The translations under genes were made by a program, and so were the position numbers. Of a DNA stretch of 64,000 bases, positions 42,056 to 51,052 are shown piece after piece. The DNA is from Pseudonocardia hydrocarbonoxydans. GTDB lineage: Bacteria; Actinomycetota; Actinomycetes; Mycobacteriales; Pseudonocardiaceae. The DNA is taken from the NCBI RefSeq assembly GCF_006539565.1, contig NZ_BJNG01000041.1, forward strand, positions 1 through 64,000. Reading direction: 5' to 3'. How positions within the stretch are numbered: the first letter of the stretch is position 1; each line of letters opens with the position of its first letter. The notes under the pieces are model-generated. The model made no database searches. It had not been told where the DNA came from and worked only from the letters and a program-made list of their open reading frames with translations.

Positions 42056-42889
42056 GTGCGTCTGGCTACGTGGAACGTGAACTCCGCCCTCGTCCGGCTG
42101 CCCCGGCTGCTGCCCTGGCTCGACGAGCGCGCCCCCGACGTCGTCTGCCTGCAGGAGACGAAGCTGTCCGACGAGGCGTTCGCCGAGGCCTTCGACGCCC
42201 CGCTCAAGGAGCGCGGCTACGAGGTCGCGCACGTGGGGGAGGGGCGCTGGAACGGCGTGGCGCTGCTGTCGCGCGTCGGCCTGGAGGACGTCCGGCGCGC
42301 GCTGCCCGCAGCGCCCTCCTTCCAGGACGCCGTCGAGGCCCGCGCCGTCACCGCCACCTGCGGCGGGCTGCGTGTCACGTCGGTCTACGTGCCCAACGGC
42401 CGCACCCCCGACGACCCGCACTACGCCTACAAGCTGGAATGGCTGGCCGCGCTCGCCGCGTCGGTGGACGATCCGGGCCACACGGTGATCGCCGGTGACG
42501 TCAACATCGCCCCCACCGACGACGACGTGTGGGACCCGGCCCAGTTCGTCGACTCCACCCACGTGACGCCGGCCGAGCGCGGTGCGCTGGCGACGCTGCG
42601 CGACCTGGGCCTGTCCGACGTCGTCCGCGACCGCTGGCCCACCGAGCGCGTCTTCAGCTACTGGGACTACCGCGCCGGGCGCTTCCACCAGGACCTCGGC
42701 ATGCGCATCGACCTGGTGCTCGCCGGGGCCGACCCGGCGGGGCGCGTGCGGGCCGCCTGGGTCGACCGCCACGCCCGCAAGGGCAAGGGCCCCAGCGACC
42801 ACGCGCCCGTGATCGTCGACCTGGACACCGCCCCGGACGGCGACATCGGCCCGGTCGTCCCGCCGCCGTCGGCGCCCCGGCGCCGCTGA
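42056..42889 (+). CDS. xth: exodeoxyribonuclease III / AP endonuclease
   Basis: 277 aa. Motifs are [32 protein letters not shown] (catalytic Glu), [46 protein letters not shown] and [10 protein letters not shown] (catalytic Asp-His). It removes 3' blocks and cuts abasic sites in base-excision repair. TAGCGT (42043-42048) ends seven bases before the GTG (leaderless). The last codons and the sequence just after the stop carry a 23-bp direct repeat. Confidence 0.94.
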   Translation: MRLATWNVNSALVRLPRLLPWLDERAPDVVCLQETKLSDEAFAEAFDAPLKERGYEVAHVGEGRWNGVALLSRVGLEDVRRALPAAPSFQDAVEARAVTATCGGLRVTSVYVPNGRTPDDPHYAYKLEWLAALAASVDDPGHTVIAGDVNIAPTDDDVWDPAQFVDSTHVTPAERGALATLRDLGLSDVVRDRWPTERVFSYWDYRAGRFHQDLGMRIDLVLAGADPAGRVRAAWVDRHARKGKGPSDHAPVIVDLDTAPDGDIGPVVPPPSAPRRR

Positions 42890-42912
42890 CCCGCCGCCGT
42901 CGGCGCCCCGGC
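42859..42912 (+). repeat. 23-bp direct repeat across the xth stop codon
   Basis: The sequence starting CCCGCCGCCGTCGGCGCC occurs at 42859-42881 inside xth and again at 42890-42912 after its stop, period 31. It looks like a recent local duplication that could once have altered the C-terminus. Confidence 0.85.
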
Positions 42913-42918
42913 CGGCCC

Positions 42919-44292
42919 CTACTCGACCGCCGCCCGTCCCGCCACCACCGCACCGGCGACGGCGAGCCCGGCGAGCGCGGCCATCAGCACCGGGAGCGCC
43001 GCGGCCGGGGTACCGAGCAGCGCCAGCAGTGCCCCGCCCGCGCCGACGGTCGTGGCGACCATGAGGCCGTCGGTGATCTGCGCGGCGGAGGTGTGGAACC
43101 CGACCTGCCCGGCGGGCGACCCGCTGAGCAGCAGATAGGACACCGACGAGAAGCCCAGCCCCATCCCGGCCCCGGCGACGATCCAGAACGGCACCGCGAG
43201 CCAGGCCACCCCCCACTCGGGGACGACCAGCCCGATCCCGCCCACCCCGACGGCGAGCAGCACGAAGCCCGTGCGCAGCAGCCGGGCCCGGGGGACGTCC
43301 GGGCGCCGGCCCTGCCAGGCCGCCGCGCCCGACCAGCCCAGCGCGCCCAGCACCAGCGGGATCCCGGCCGCGGTGAGCGTCCAGCCGTGGGTGTCGGTGA
43401 GCACCAGCGGCAGGTAGGAGTTGACGCCGAAGAAGGTGCCCGCGAGCAGACCCCGGGAGGCGATGACGGTCGGCACCCCCCGGCCCGCCCGGAACACCCC
43501 CCGCGGCAGCAGCACCCGCAGCGACGGCACCAGCACCAGGACCGCGGCGACGGCGACCCCGGCCGCGACGGACCCCGGGTTCTGCGCGGAAGGGTCCTGG
43601 GCGGACAGGTTCTGGGCGGCCCAGCTCAGCGCCGACACCCCTACCGCGGCCCCCAGGGCGGCCGCCGCGGTGCCGCGGCGGCCGGGCGCCGGTGCCGCGG
43701 GCGGGCCGAGCGGGCGCACGGCCGGCACCACCAGCGCCGTCGCGACGAACACCAGCGGCACCAGCCCGAGGAACACCCAGTGCCACGACACCGTCTCGGT
43801 GACGAACCCCGAGACCGGCGGCCCCAGCAGCGCGGGCAGCACCCACGCCGCGGAGATCAGCCCGAACACCGCGGGCCGCAGCGGCTCCGGGTACACCACG
43901 GCGATCAGCACGAACACCGACACCGCCAGCGCGCCGGCCCCCAGCCCCTGCAGCACGCGCCCGGCCAGCAGCTGCGCCATGGTGCCCGCCGTCCCCGCCA
44001 CGACGAGCCCGGCGCCGAACAGCAGCGGCCCGGCGAGCAGCGGGGGACGCGGCCCGGCACGGTCGCACCACCGCCCGCCCAGCACGGTGCCGAGCACGTT
44101 GGCGGCGAGGAACGCGACGAACGGCCAGGCGTAGAGGGCCAGCCCGCCGAGGTCGGCCACCAGCGCGGGCATCGTCGTGCCCACCCCCATCGCCTCGAAC
44201 GCCACGAGGCTGATGAGCAGCACGATCCCGACCGTGGTCGCGCGGCGGGCCGGGCCGAACAGCTCCGAGCGGACGGCGGTGGGTGCGGTCAT
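42919..44292 (-). CDS. MFS multidrug-type exporter (DHA2-like)
   Basis: 457 aa, twelve to fourteen predicted helices. The first loop motif GGRWCDRAGPRPPLLAG (motif A), and VLQGLGAGALAVSVFVLIAV and ISAAWVLPALLGPPVSGF (motif C) are the usual efflux signatures. A periodic segment with AQNLSAQDPSAQN lies in the central loop. The substrate is not readable. It is alone on its strand, convergent with xth. Confidence 0.88.
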   Translation of the reverse strand: MTAPTAVRSELFGPARRATTVGIVLLISLVAFEAMGVGTTMPALVADLGGLALYAWPFVAFLAANVLGTVLGGRWCDRAGPRPPLLAGPLLFGAGLVVAGTAGTMAQLLAGRVLQGLGAGALAVSVFVLIAVVYPEPLRPAVFGLISAAWVLPALLGPPVSGFVTETVSWHWVFLGLVPLVFVATALVVPAVRPLGPPAAPAPGRRGTAAAALGAAVGVSALSWAAQNLSAQDPSAQNPGSVAAGVAVAAVLVLVPSLRVLLPRGVFRAGRGVPTVIASRGLLAGTFFGVNSYLPLVLTDTHGWTLTAAGIPLVLGALGWSGAAAWQGRRPDVPRARLLRTGFVLLAVGVGGIGLVVPEWGVAWLAVPFWIVAGAGMGLGFSSVSYLLLSGSPAGQVGFHTSAAQITDGLMVATTVGAGGALLALLGTPAAALPVLMAALAGLAVAGAVVAGRAAVE

Positions 44293-44452
44293 GGAGGCGA
44301 TCGTGCTCCCTGAACCCGGGTCGAGGTCAATGCGGTTCCGGCGGCGGGCTCCTCACCTGATCGGTGGATCATGGCCGCCCGGCCCTGCGCGCCCGGCGGG
44401 ACCCGGCCAGCCTCCGGGGGGTCTCCCCGTCCGCTCCCCGGAGGTCCGTCCC

Positions 44453-45160
44453 GTGCAGAACCGTTCCCTGACCGCCGCGAGCACGCTCGCCGCGCTCGCG
44501 CTCGTCACCGTCACCGCCTGCTCCGCCCCCGCGGCCCCGCCCGCCGGCGACGCCCCCGCCCCGTCGGCCGCCGCCGGTACGAGCGACGCCGGCGCGCAGG
44601 GCGCCGCGCTGGGCTCGGCGCTGACCGCCGCGACCGGTCTCGCCGCGCTCGGCGGCCTGGGCCAGGACCAGGGAGCCGGCGACCAGGTCCGCGGGCTGGG
44701 CGGCCAGCTCTCCACCGACGCCGAGGCCCTCACCGCGCAGCTCCGCACGCTCGCCGAGGAGCAGGGGGTGGCCGTCACCGACGCCCTCACCCCCGAGCAG
44801 CAGGCCCAGCTCGCCGATCTCGGGGCCCGCACCGGCGAGCCGTTCGACCAGGCCTGGCTCAGCGCCGCGGGTGAGGCTCTGGCCCAGGCCCGCAGCGCCG
44901 CCGAGGCCGTCCTGGCCTCCCCGGACGCCTCGCCGGAGGCCCGCGAGGCCGCGCAGCAGGCCCTCGACCGCCTCGACGCGCTCGCCGCGACCCTGGCGGG
45001 CGCCTCCACCGCGGCCGGGGCCGACGCGCCCACCGCGGTCGACGCGGGCAGCGGCGGCCAGGCCGCGCAGGACACCCCGCTGCTCGCGGTCGCCCTGCTC
45101 GGTGGCGGGGTCGCCCTGGTCGGCGGCGCGGCGGCCTGGCGCCGCCGTCAGGTCTCCTGA
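44453..45160 (+). CDS. DUF4142-like lipoprotein with C-terminal membrane anchor
   Basis: 235 aa. The signal ends in LVTVTAC, a weak lipobox. The mature body has DUF4142-type helices (QLSTDAEALTAQLRTLAEEQ and FDQAWLSAAGEALAQARSAA). The C-terminus holds a hydrophobic helix (LLAVALLGGGVALVGG) and RRR tail, the layout of sortase substrates, but no LPXTG or LAXTG motif is seen. GGAGG precedes the GTG. A sortase gene starts 20 bp downstream, so they probably share a transcript. Confidence 0.7.
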   Translation: MQNRSLTAASTLAALALVTVTACSAPAAPPAGDAPAPSAAAGTSDAGAQGAALGSALTAATGLAALGGLGQDQGAGDQVRGLGGQLSTDAEALTAQLRTLAEEQGVAVTDALTPEQQAQLADLGARTGEPFDQAWLSAAGEALAQARSAAEAVLASPDASPEAREAAQQALDRLDALAATLAGASTAAGADAPTAVDAGSGGQAAQDTPLLAVALLGGGVALVGGAAAWRRRQVS

Positions 45161-45180
45161 CACCCGCAGGCCGGTGGCCG

Positions 45181-45870
45181 GTGCGGCTGGTCGCCGGCGC
45201 CGGGGTGGCGTGCCTGGTGGCCGGTGGGGCGTTGCTGCTCACCGGCCCCGGCCCGGCCGGGTTCGGACCCGTCCCGGGCACGCCTGTCGCCACCGCCTCG
45301 ACCGGTGGATCCGACGCGGCCGGCGGGTGGCCGGGCTCCGGCGGCCGGCCGGTCGCAGCCCCGGCTCCCGCAGCCCCGGCCCCCGGATCAGCGGCCCCGG
45401 CGTCGGCGGCCCGGCCCTCGGCGACCGCGCTCGTCCCCGTCGAGCTGGCGCTGCCCGGGCGCGGGGTGCGCGCGCCGGTCGTGCCCGTCGGCACCGCCCC
45501 GGACGGGACGATGGTGATCCCGGACCCGCCCTCGACGGTCGGCTGGTGGGCCCCCGGGCCGCTGGCGGGCGGCGCGTCGGGCCCCGCGGTGCTGGCCGGG
45601 CACGTCGACACCGCCGAGGCGGGGATCGGCGCGCTCGCGGTGCTGCGCGAGGTCGCCCCGGGCGAGGAGGTCGTCGTCCGCGGCGCCGACGGCCGGGAGC
45701 TGCGCCACGTCGTCACGGTGCGGCGCGAGTACCGCAAGGCCGACCTCCCGCCGGACCTGTTCACCGCCGACGGCCCGCCGGGCCTGGTCCTCATCACCTG
45801 CGGCGGCGCCTTCGACGAGGCCGCGGGCCGCTACGAGGACAACGTCGTGGTGCACGCCGTCCCGGCCTGA
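45181..45870 (+). CDS. class E/F sortase-like transpeptidase
   Basis: 229 aa. One N-terminal helix, a long proline/alanine-rich linker (about residues 25-80) and the sortase core. Catalytic residues are visible as H141 in LAGHVDT, C207 in LVLITCGG and R217 in GRYEDN. It is expected outside the membrane, joining a sorting-signal protein to another molecule. The only nearby candidate is the DUF4142-like protein upstream, which lacks a clear motif. Confidence 0.88.
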   Translation: MRLVAGAGVACLVAGGALLLTGPGPAGFGPVPGTPVATASTGGSDAAGGWPGSGGRPVAAPAPAAPAPGSAAPASAARPSATALVPVELALPGRGVRAPVVPVGTAPDGTMVIPDPPSTVGWWAPGPLAGGASGPAVLAGHVDTAEAGIGALAVLREVAPGEEVVVRGADGRELRHVVTVRREYRKADLPPDLFTADGPPGLVLITCGGAFDEAAGRYEDNVVVHAVPA

Positions 45871-45873
45871 CCG

Positions 45874-45939
45874 GTTCGCGCGCCGAACCGGGTCTCGCAC
45901 GCCCCCGGGGACGCGCGAGACCCGGGAACGCGCGCGAAC
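45874..45939. repeat. inverted repeat after the sortase gene
   Basis: Arms of 25 bp (45874-45898 and 45915-45939) share GTTCGCGCGC and CCGGGTCTCGC in complement and differ at four central positions. It begins three bases after the sortase stop. CGGGTCTCGC and CGCGCGAAC recur as near-palindromic blocks. Confidence 0.7.
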
Positions 45940-45996
45940 CCCGGGCCGGCGGGCGCGACCGGACGGGTGCGCGGGGGACGTGGCAATCTGGGCGCC

Positions 45997-47262
45997 GTGA
46001 GCAGCAGCCTCGACTCCCGCACCGAAGCCCCCGAGTCCGCCGTCGTCCGCGAGGCCGCCCTCCGCGCCGCGGCCGCCGCGCCGGGGGTGCGGGCCGCCGG
46101 GGGCCCGGCCGTCGACGCCGCGCTGCGCACCGCTGCCACGCTGCTGCGGGAGAAGTCGCCGCTGCTGCTGGAGGCCAATCACGTCGACGTCACCGCGGCC
46201 GAGCAGAACGGCATGGCCCCGGGCCTGCTCGACCGGCTGCGGCTCACCCCCGAGCGCCTCGCCGACATGGCCACCCAGCTCGACGTCCTCGCCGCCACTC
46301 CGGAGCCCCCGCTGCAGCGCGAGGTCCGGACGCTGCCCACCGGGGAGCGGGTGTTCGAGCGGCGCGTGCCCGTCGGCGTCATCGGGGCGGTGTTCGAGGC
46401 CCGGCCCAACGTCACCGTCGACGTCGCCTCGCAGGTGCTCAAGGCCCGCAGCGCCGCGGTGCTGCGGACCGGGGCCGCGGCGCTGGGGTCGGCGACGGCG
46501 CTGGTCGAGCTGGTCCTCGCCCCGGCGCTGGAACAGCACGGCGTGCCCGCCGACGCCGTGCAGCTCGTCCCGGTCCCCGGCCACGCGGGTGCCGACGCGC
46601 TCGTCGGCCTTCCCGATCTGGTGCCGCTCGTGGTGGTCCGCGGCAGCGGGGAGGTCACCCGCCGGCTGTCCGCGCTGGGGGCCGCCGCGGGCACCCGCGT
46701 GCTCGCCCACGCCGACGGCGGCGGCGTGCTCTACCTGCACGCCTCCGCCGACGAGGACGACGTGGCGCGGCTGGTCACCGAGTCGACCGACCGGCTCGGC
46801 GTCTGCAACCGCCTCAACCTCCTGCTCATCGACGCCGACGCGCACGACCGCCTCTGGCCGGTCGCCGAGGAGGCGCTCGCCGACCGCGGGATCACCCCCA
46901 GCCTCGCCCCGCACGACCACCCGCTCGGCCACGAGTGGGCGCTCGACGCCGGTGCCGAGGCCCACGTGACGGTCGCGACCGTCGACGGCCCGGTCGACGC
47001 CGCGCTCACCGCGGTCCGCGAGACCTCCGGGCTGGCCGCCTGCGTCTGCGCCACCGACGCCGACGCCGCCGAGCGGTTCATCGACGCCTACACCGGCACC
47101 GGGGTCTTCTGGAACACCACCACGCGCCTGCTCGACGGCTACAAGCTGCTCGGCCTGCCCGAGACCGGCATCAACGTCGACCACACCCCCGGGCCCCGCG
47201 GCCCGGTCACCTACGTCGACCTGTCCCTGCGTCAGTTCGTGGTGTTGCCGCCCCACGACTAG
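45997..47262 (+). CDS. ProA-like aldehyde dehydrogenase
   Basis: 421 aa, the length of glutamate-5-semialdehyde dehydrogenase. Matches are RRVPVGVIGAVFEARPNVTV, an STDRLGVCNRLNLLLID active-site stretch with the catalytic cysteine, and a late GVFWNTTTRLLDG followed by YKLLGLPETGINVDHTPGPR. Compared with standard ProA, the segment after the cysteine (CNAxETLLVH) is changed to CNRLNLLLID, and the upstream GVCHVYVD is GGGVLYLH. It is therefore a diverged paralogue, or a ProA with altered substrate. CAATCT, a weak -10, ends seven bases before the GTG. M16 peptidase genes follow. Confidence 0.75.
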   Translation: MSSSLDSRTEAPESAVVREAALRAAAAAPGVRAAGGPAVDAALRTAATLLREKSPLLLEANHVDVTAAEQNGMAPGLLDRLRLTPERLADMATQLDVLAATPEPPLQREVRTLPTGERVFERRVPVGVIGAVFEARPNVTVDVASQVLKARSAAVLRTGAAALGSATALVELVLAPALEQHGVPADAVQLVPVPGHAGADALVGLPDLVPLVVVRGSGEVTRRLSALGAAAGTRVLAHADGGGVLYLHASADEDDVARLVTESTDRLGVCNRLNLLLIDADAHDRLWPVAEEALADRGITPSLAPHDHPLGHEWALDAGAEAHVTVATVDGPVDAALTAVRETSGLAACVCATDADAAERFIDAYTGTGVFWNTTTRLLDGYKLLGLPETGINVDHTPGPRGPVTYVDLSLRQFVVLPPHD

Positions 47263-47272
47263 ATTCGGGCCC

Positions 47273-48547
47273 GTGCTGCATCGAACGACCCTCGCCAACG
47301 GGCTCAGGGTCCTGCTCGTCCCCGATCCCGCCACCCCCGTCGTCGGCGTCGCGGTACACGTCGACGTCGGGTTCCGCTCCGAGCCCGAGGGTCGGACGGG
47401 GTTCGCGCACCTGTTCGAGCACCTGATGTTCCAGGGCAGCGAGAGCCTGGAGAAGCTGGCGCACTTCCGGCACGTCCAGGGCTCGGGCGGGGTGTTCAAC
47501 GGCTCGACCCACCAGGACTACACCGACTACTTCGAGGTGCTGCCCGCCGCGGCGCTGGAGCGGGCGCTGTTCCTGGAGGCCGACCGGCTGCGCGCGCCGA
47601 AGCTGACCGAGGAGAACCTGCGCAACCAGGTCGACGTGGTGAAGGAGGAGATCCGCCTCAACGTGCTCAACCGGCCCTACGGCGGGTTCCCCTGGATCCT
47701 GCTGCCGCCGGTCCTCTACGACACCTTCCCCAACGCGCACAACGGCTACGGCGACTTCTCCGAGCTGGAGCAGGCCTCCCTCGACGACGCCGCGGCGTTC
47801 TTCGACACCTACTACGCGCCGTCCAACGCGCAGGTCACCGTCGCGGGCTTCCTCGACGTCGACGAGACGCTGCGGCTGGTGGAGAAGCACTTCGGCGACA
47901 TCCCGGCCCGGCCCACGCCCGTGCGCCCCAGCTTCGCCGAGCCGGTACCCGGTGCCGAGCGGCGGCGGTCCGTCCCCGACGCCCACGCCCCGCTGCCCGC
48001 GCTGGCCATGGGCTTCCGGCTGCCCGACCCGGCCACCGACCTCGACGGCTACCTCGCCCACATGCTGCTGGCCTCCGTGCTGGGCGAGGGCGAGGCCGCC
48101 CGCCTGCAGCGCCGGCTGGTGCACGCCGACGGGCTGGTCACCGACATCTCCGCCGCGGCGGGCCTGATGGGCTCCCTCGACGCCCGCGACCCCGACACCT
48201 TCACGGTCACCGCCGTGCACCCGGGCGCCGTCGACCCCGACCGGGTGATCACCGCCGTCGACGAGGAGCTCGACAAGCTGGCCGCGCAGGGCCCGGGGGC
48301 CGACGAGCTGTCCCGCCAGGTCGCGCGCTGGTCGGCCGGGGCGCACCAGGAGAACGACCGCGTCATGTACCGCATGCTCGGCCTGGGGGCGCGCGAGCTG
48401 CTCTACGGCCGTGCCGAGATCACCGACGAGCTGCCCGGGCGCCTCGCCGCCGTCACCCCCGCCGCCGTGAGCGCCGCCGCGGCGTCGCTGCGCGGTGCGG
48501 GTCGCGGCGTGCTGCTGGTGGAGCCGGGCAAGGGAGAGAACGCATGA
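47273..48547 (+). CDS. M16-family zinc metallopeptidase, active subunit
   Basis: 424 aa, pitrilysin-type inverted zinc motif HLFEH (46-50) and the third ligand E126 in VDVVKEEIRL, spaced 76 residues from H50 as required. The second half is the inactive domain. TAGATT (47260-47265) ends seven bases before the GTG (leaderless). A second, catalytically dead M16 gene starts at its stop codon, as in heterodimeric processing-peptidase-like pairs. The substrate is unknown. Confidence 0.93.
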   Translation: MLHRTTLANGLRVLLVPDPATPVVGVAVHVDVGFRSEPEGRTGFAHLFEHLMFQGSESLEKLAHFRHVQGSGGVFNGSTHQDYTDYFEVLPAAALERALFLEADRLRAPKLTEENLRNQVDVVKEEIRLNVLNRPYGGFPWILLPPVLYDTFPNAHNGYGDFSELEQASLDDAAAFFDTYYAPSNAQVTVAGFLDVDETLRLVEKHFGDIPARPTPVRPSFAEPVPGAERRRSVPDAHAPLPALAMGFRLPDPATDLDGYLAHMLLASVLGEGEAARLQRRLVHADGLVTDISAAAGLMGSLDARDPDTFTVTAVHPGAVDPDRVITAVDEELDKLAAQGPGADELSRQVARWSAGAHQENDRVMYRMLGLGARELLYGRAEITDELPGRLAAVTPAAVSAAAASLRGAGRGVLLVEPGKGENA

Positions 48548-49917
48548 CGACCGCCACCCACCGCAGCGCGGAGGAGATCGGTCGCACCCCGGCCGGCCCG
48601 CGCCCGCTGCCGGAGCTCGGCGTCACCCGCGAGGTGCCGCTGCCCGACGTCGCCGACACGACGCTGCCCAACGGGCTGCGCGTGCTCGTCGCGCGCCGCG
48701 CGTCGGTGCCGATGGTGGAGCTGCGCCTGCGGGTGCCCTTCGCCGACCCGGCCCCCGGTTCGGGACACCCGGCGATCGCCGAGCTGCTCTCGGAGACCCT
48801 GCTGACGGGCACCGCCACCCGCGACCGCGTCGGCATCGACGACGAGCTCGCGACCGTCGGGGCCGACCTCGGCGCGAGCGTCGACCCGGAGCGGCTGCTC
48901 GTGCACGGGTCCGGGCTGGCCGAGGGCCTGCCGGTGATCCTGTCCGTCCTCGCCGACCTGCTCACCGGCGCCACCCACCCCGACCACGAGGTCGCCAGGG
49001 AGCGCGAGCGGCTCGTCGAGCGCATCGCGGTGGCCCGCGCCCAGCCGCGGACCATCGCCCGCGAGGCGCTGCAGCGGGTGCGCTTCGGCGACCACCCGAT
49101 CACCGCCGAGATGCCGACGGCCGAGGCCGTCACCGCGGTGACGGCCGAGCAGGTCCGCGCCACGCACGCCGCGTCGCTGGTGCCGCGCGGCTCCACGCTC
49201 ACCCTGGTCGGCGACGTCGACCCGGCTGCCGCGACCGCGGCCGTCGAGCGGGCGCTCGGCGGCTGGACCTCGCCCGCGACCGCCCTGGAGCTGGCCGCCC
49301 CGCCGTACCCGGCCCCCGGCGACCTCGTGCTGGTGCACCGGCCGGGCTCGGTCCAGTCGCAGCTGCGGCTGTCCGGGCCCGCGGTGCCGCGCGACGACCC
49401 CGCCTACGCCGCGCTGCAGCTGGCCAACCTCGTGTTCGGCGGCTACTTCTCCTCGCGCTGGATGGAGAACGTCCGCGAGGACAAGGGCTACACCTACGGC
49501 GCGCACTCCGGGCCCGAGTTCATCCCCGGCGGCGCGGTGCTGGGCGTCGACACCGACGTGGCCAGCGACGTCACCGCCGCGGCGCTGCTGGAGACCCGCT
49601 ACGAGCTGGGGCGGCTGTCCGCGGTGCCGCCCACGGCCGCCGAGATCGAGGCCGCCCGCAGCTACGCCGTCGGCTCGCTGCTGATCTCGCTGGACAACCA
49701 GGGCGGCCTGGCGTCCACGATCGCCGGCCTGTCCGCGGTCGGGCTCGGCCTCGACTGGGTGCGCGAGCACCCCGCCCGCCTGCACGCCGTCACCGTCGAC
49801 GAGGTGGCCGCCGCGGCGCTGCGGTTCTTCGCGCCGTCCGGGTTCACCGGGGTGGTCGTCGGCGACGCCGACGTCATCGGCCCGGGGGTCCGGGCGCTGG
49901 GCGGGATCGCCGGGTGA
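48544..49917 (+). CDS. M16-family peptidase-like, inactive subunit
   Basis: 457 aa. The M16 fold is shown by VADTTLPNGLRVLVARRASV and NVREDKGYTYGAHSGPEF, but the zinc motif position reads AIAELLSE, with no HXXEH, so it cannot bind zinc. It starts four bases inside the previous gene. It should act as the partner of the active subunit. Confidence 0.9.
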   Translation: MTTATHRSAEEIGRTPAGPRPLPELGVTREVPLPDVADTTLPNGLRVLVARRASVPMVELRLRVPFADPAPGSGHPAIAELLSETLLTGTATRDRVGIDDELATVGADLGASVDPERLLVHGSGLAEGLPVILSVLADLLTGATHPDHEVARERERLVERIAVARAQPRTIAREALQRVRFGDHPITAEMPTAEAVTAVTAEQVRATHAASLVPRGSTLTLVGDVDPAAATAAVERALGGWTSPATALELAAPPYPAPGDLVLVHRPGSVQSQLRLSGPAVPRDDPAYAALQLANLVFGGYFSSRWMENVREDKGYTYGAHSGPEFIPGGAVLGVDTDVASDVTAAALLETRYELGRLSAVPPTAAEIEAARSYAVGSLLISLDNQGGLASTIAGLSAVGLGLDWVREHPARLHAVTVDEVAAAALRFFAPSGFTGVVVGDADVIGPGVRALGGIAG

Positions 49918-50900
49918 CCGGCTTCGAGCTGATCGGCCCGCCGGTCCTGTCCCGCTCGGCCGTCCTGCGCGACGAGCCGCTGCGCACCGACACCGCACGC
50001 CAGGTGGCGGGGTGGCCGTCGGCGCAGCTCGTCGTCGTCGACGCCGAGGGGCGCACCCCGGTCGTCTGGGACGACGAGCCGGACGCCGGCTTCCTCGTCG
50101 GCGACGCCGGGAGCTGGGACGTCGGCGGCGGCGCCCGGCTCCGGACCCGCCCCACCACCGGCGACGCCCCGCCGCCCGGCGCGGTGCTGCTGGGCGAGCG
50201 CGACGGCGTCGCGTACTGGGCGGTGCGGGGCAAACCCGACCTGGCCGCGGGCGACGACCCCGCCGAGTGGGCCGACCTGCGGATGACCGGCGCCGTCCTC
50301 GACGCACTGGGCGCCGGCCTGTTCACCACCGCCGTCGCCGCGCTGAACTGGCACGACTCCGCCGGCTTCTGCTCCCGCGACGGCTCCCCGATGCACCCCG
50401 GCAACGCCGGCTGGCACCGGCACTGCGAGGCGGCGGCGCACGAGGAGTACCCGCGCACCGATCCCGCCGTCATCTGCCTGGTGCACGACGGCGGCAGCGG
50501 GCCCGACGCGCGCGTGCTGCTCGCCCGCCAGCCGGTGTGGCCGCAGCGGCGCTACTCGGTGCTCGCCGGGTTCGTCGAGGCGGGGGAGTCGCTGGAGGCG
50601 TGCGTGCTCCGCGAGATCCACGAGGAGGTCGGCGCCACCGTCCGCGACATCCGGTACCTGGGCAGCCAGTCGTGGCCGTTCCCGCGGAGCCTGATGGTCG
50701 GCTTCCACGCCGTCGCCGACCCCGACGTCCCCCTCGTCCCCGCCGACGGCGAGATCGCCGAGGCGTTCTGGGCCACCAGGGCCGACGTCCGGGTGGCACT
50801 GGGCGAGGGCGACTGGGCGGCGACGACGGAGGCGGAGTTCCTGCTGCCCGGCAAGGTCAGCATCGCCCGCAGCATGATCGAGTCCTGGGCCGCCCAGTAG
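49914..50900 (+). CDS. nudC: NADH pyrophosphatase / deNADding hydrolase
   Basis: 328 aa. The Nudix box is GFVEAGESLEACVLREIHEE followed by VG, and the NudC-specific SQSWPFPRSLMVGF follows. The zinc site is weakened: the first CxxC reads CSRD, with later C and H in HCEAAAH, as I recall for actinobacterial NudC. It hydrolyses NAD(H) and can remove NAD caps from RNA. From memory, Mycobacterium keeps nudC near the K+ channel, adnAB, uvrD2 and mrx1 genes. It overlaps the inactive M16 gene by four bases. Confidence 0.92.
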   Translation: MTGFELIGPPVLSRSAVLRDEPLRTDTARQVAGWPSAQLVVVDAEGRTPVVWDDEPDAGFLVGDAGSWDVGGGARLRTRPTTGDAPPPGAVLLGERDGVAYWAVRGKPDLAAGDDPAEWADLRMTGAVLDALGAGLFTTAVAALNWHDSAGFCSRDGSPMHPGNAGWHRHCEAAAHEEYPRTDPAVICLVHDGGSGPDARVLLARQPVWPQRRYSVLAGFVEAGESLEACVLREIHEEVGATVRDIRYLGSQSWPFPRSLMVGFHAVADPDVPLVPADGEIAEAFWATRADVRVALGEGDWAATTEAEFLLPGKVSIARSMIESWAAQ

Positions 50901-50914
50901 TCCACACCCCGCGG

Positions 50915-50981
50915 CACCGTGCACACCGCACGGTCGCCGTGCACATGTCCCGGCGTGTGCACGGCGACACCGCGGTGTGCA
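50915..50981. repeat. GTGCACACC palindrome, copy 1 (left of the DUF559 gene)
   Basis: It begins CACCGTGCACACCGCACGGT and continues CGCCGTGCACA, a ten-base loop, then TGTGCACGGCGAC. The first 31 bases are identical to copy 2 at 51958. A TTATCCACA DnaA-box-like sequence follows at 50992-51000. The rest of the 50901-51052 spacer shows no gene. Confidence 0.9.
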
Positions 50982-51052
50982 GGGTCCGGGGTTATCCACA
51001 GGCGCGGGGTCGGGGGCTGGCCGGGGGCGGATCGCCCGGCCAGGCTGGCCCG

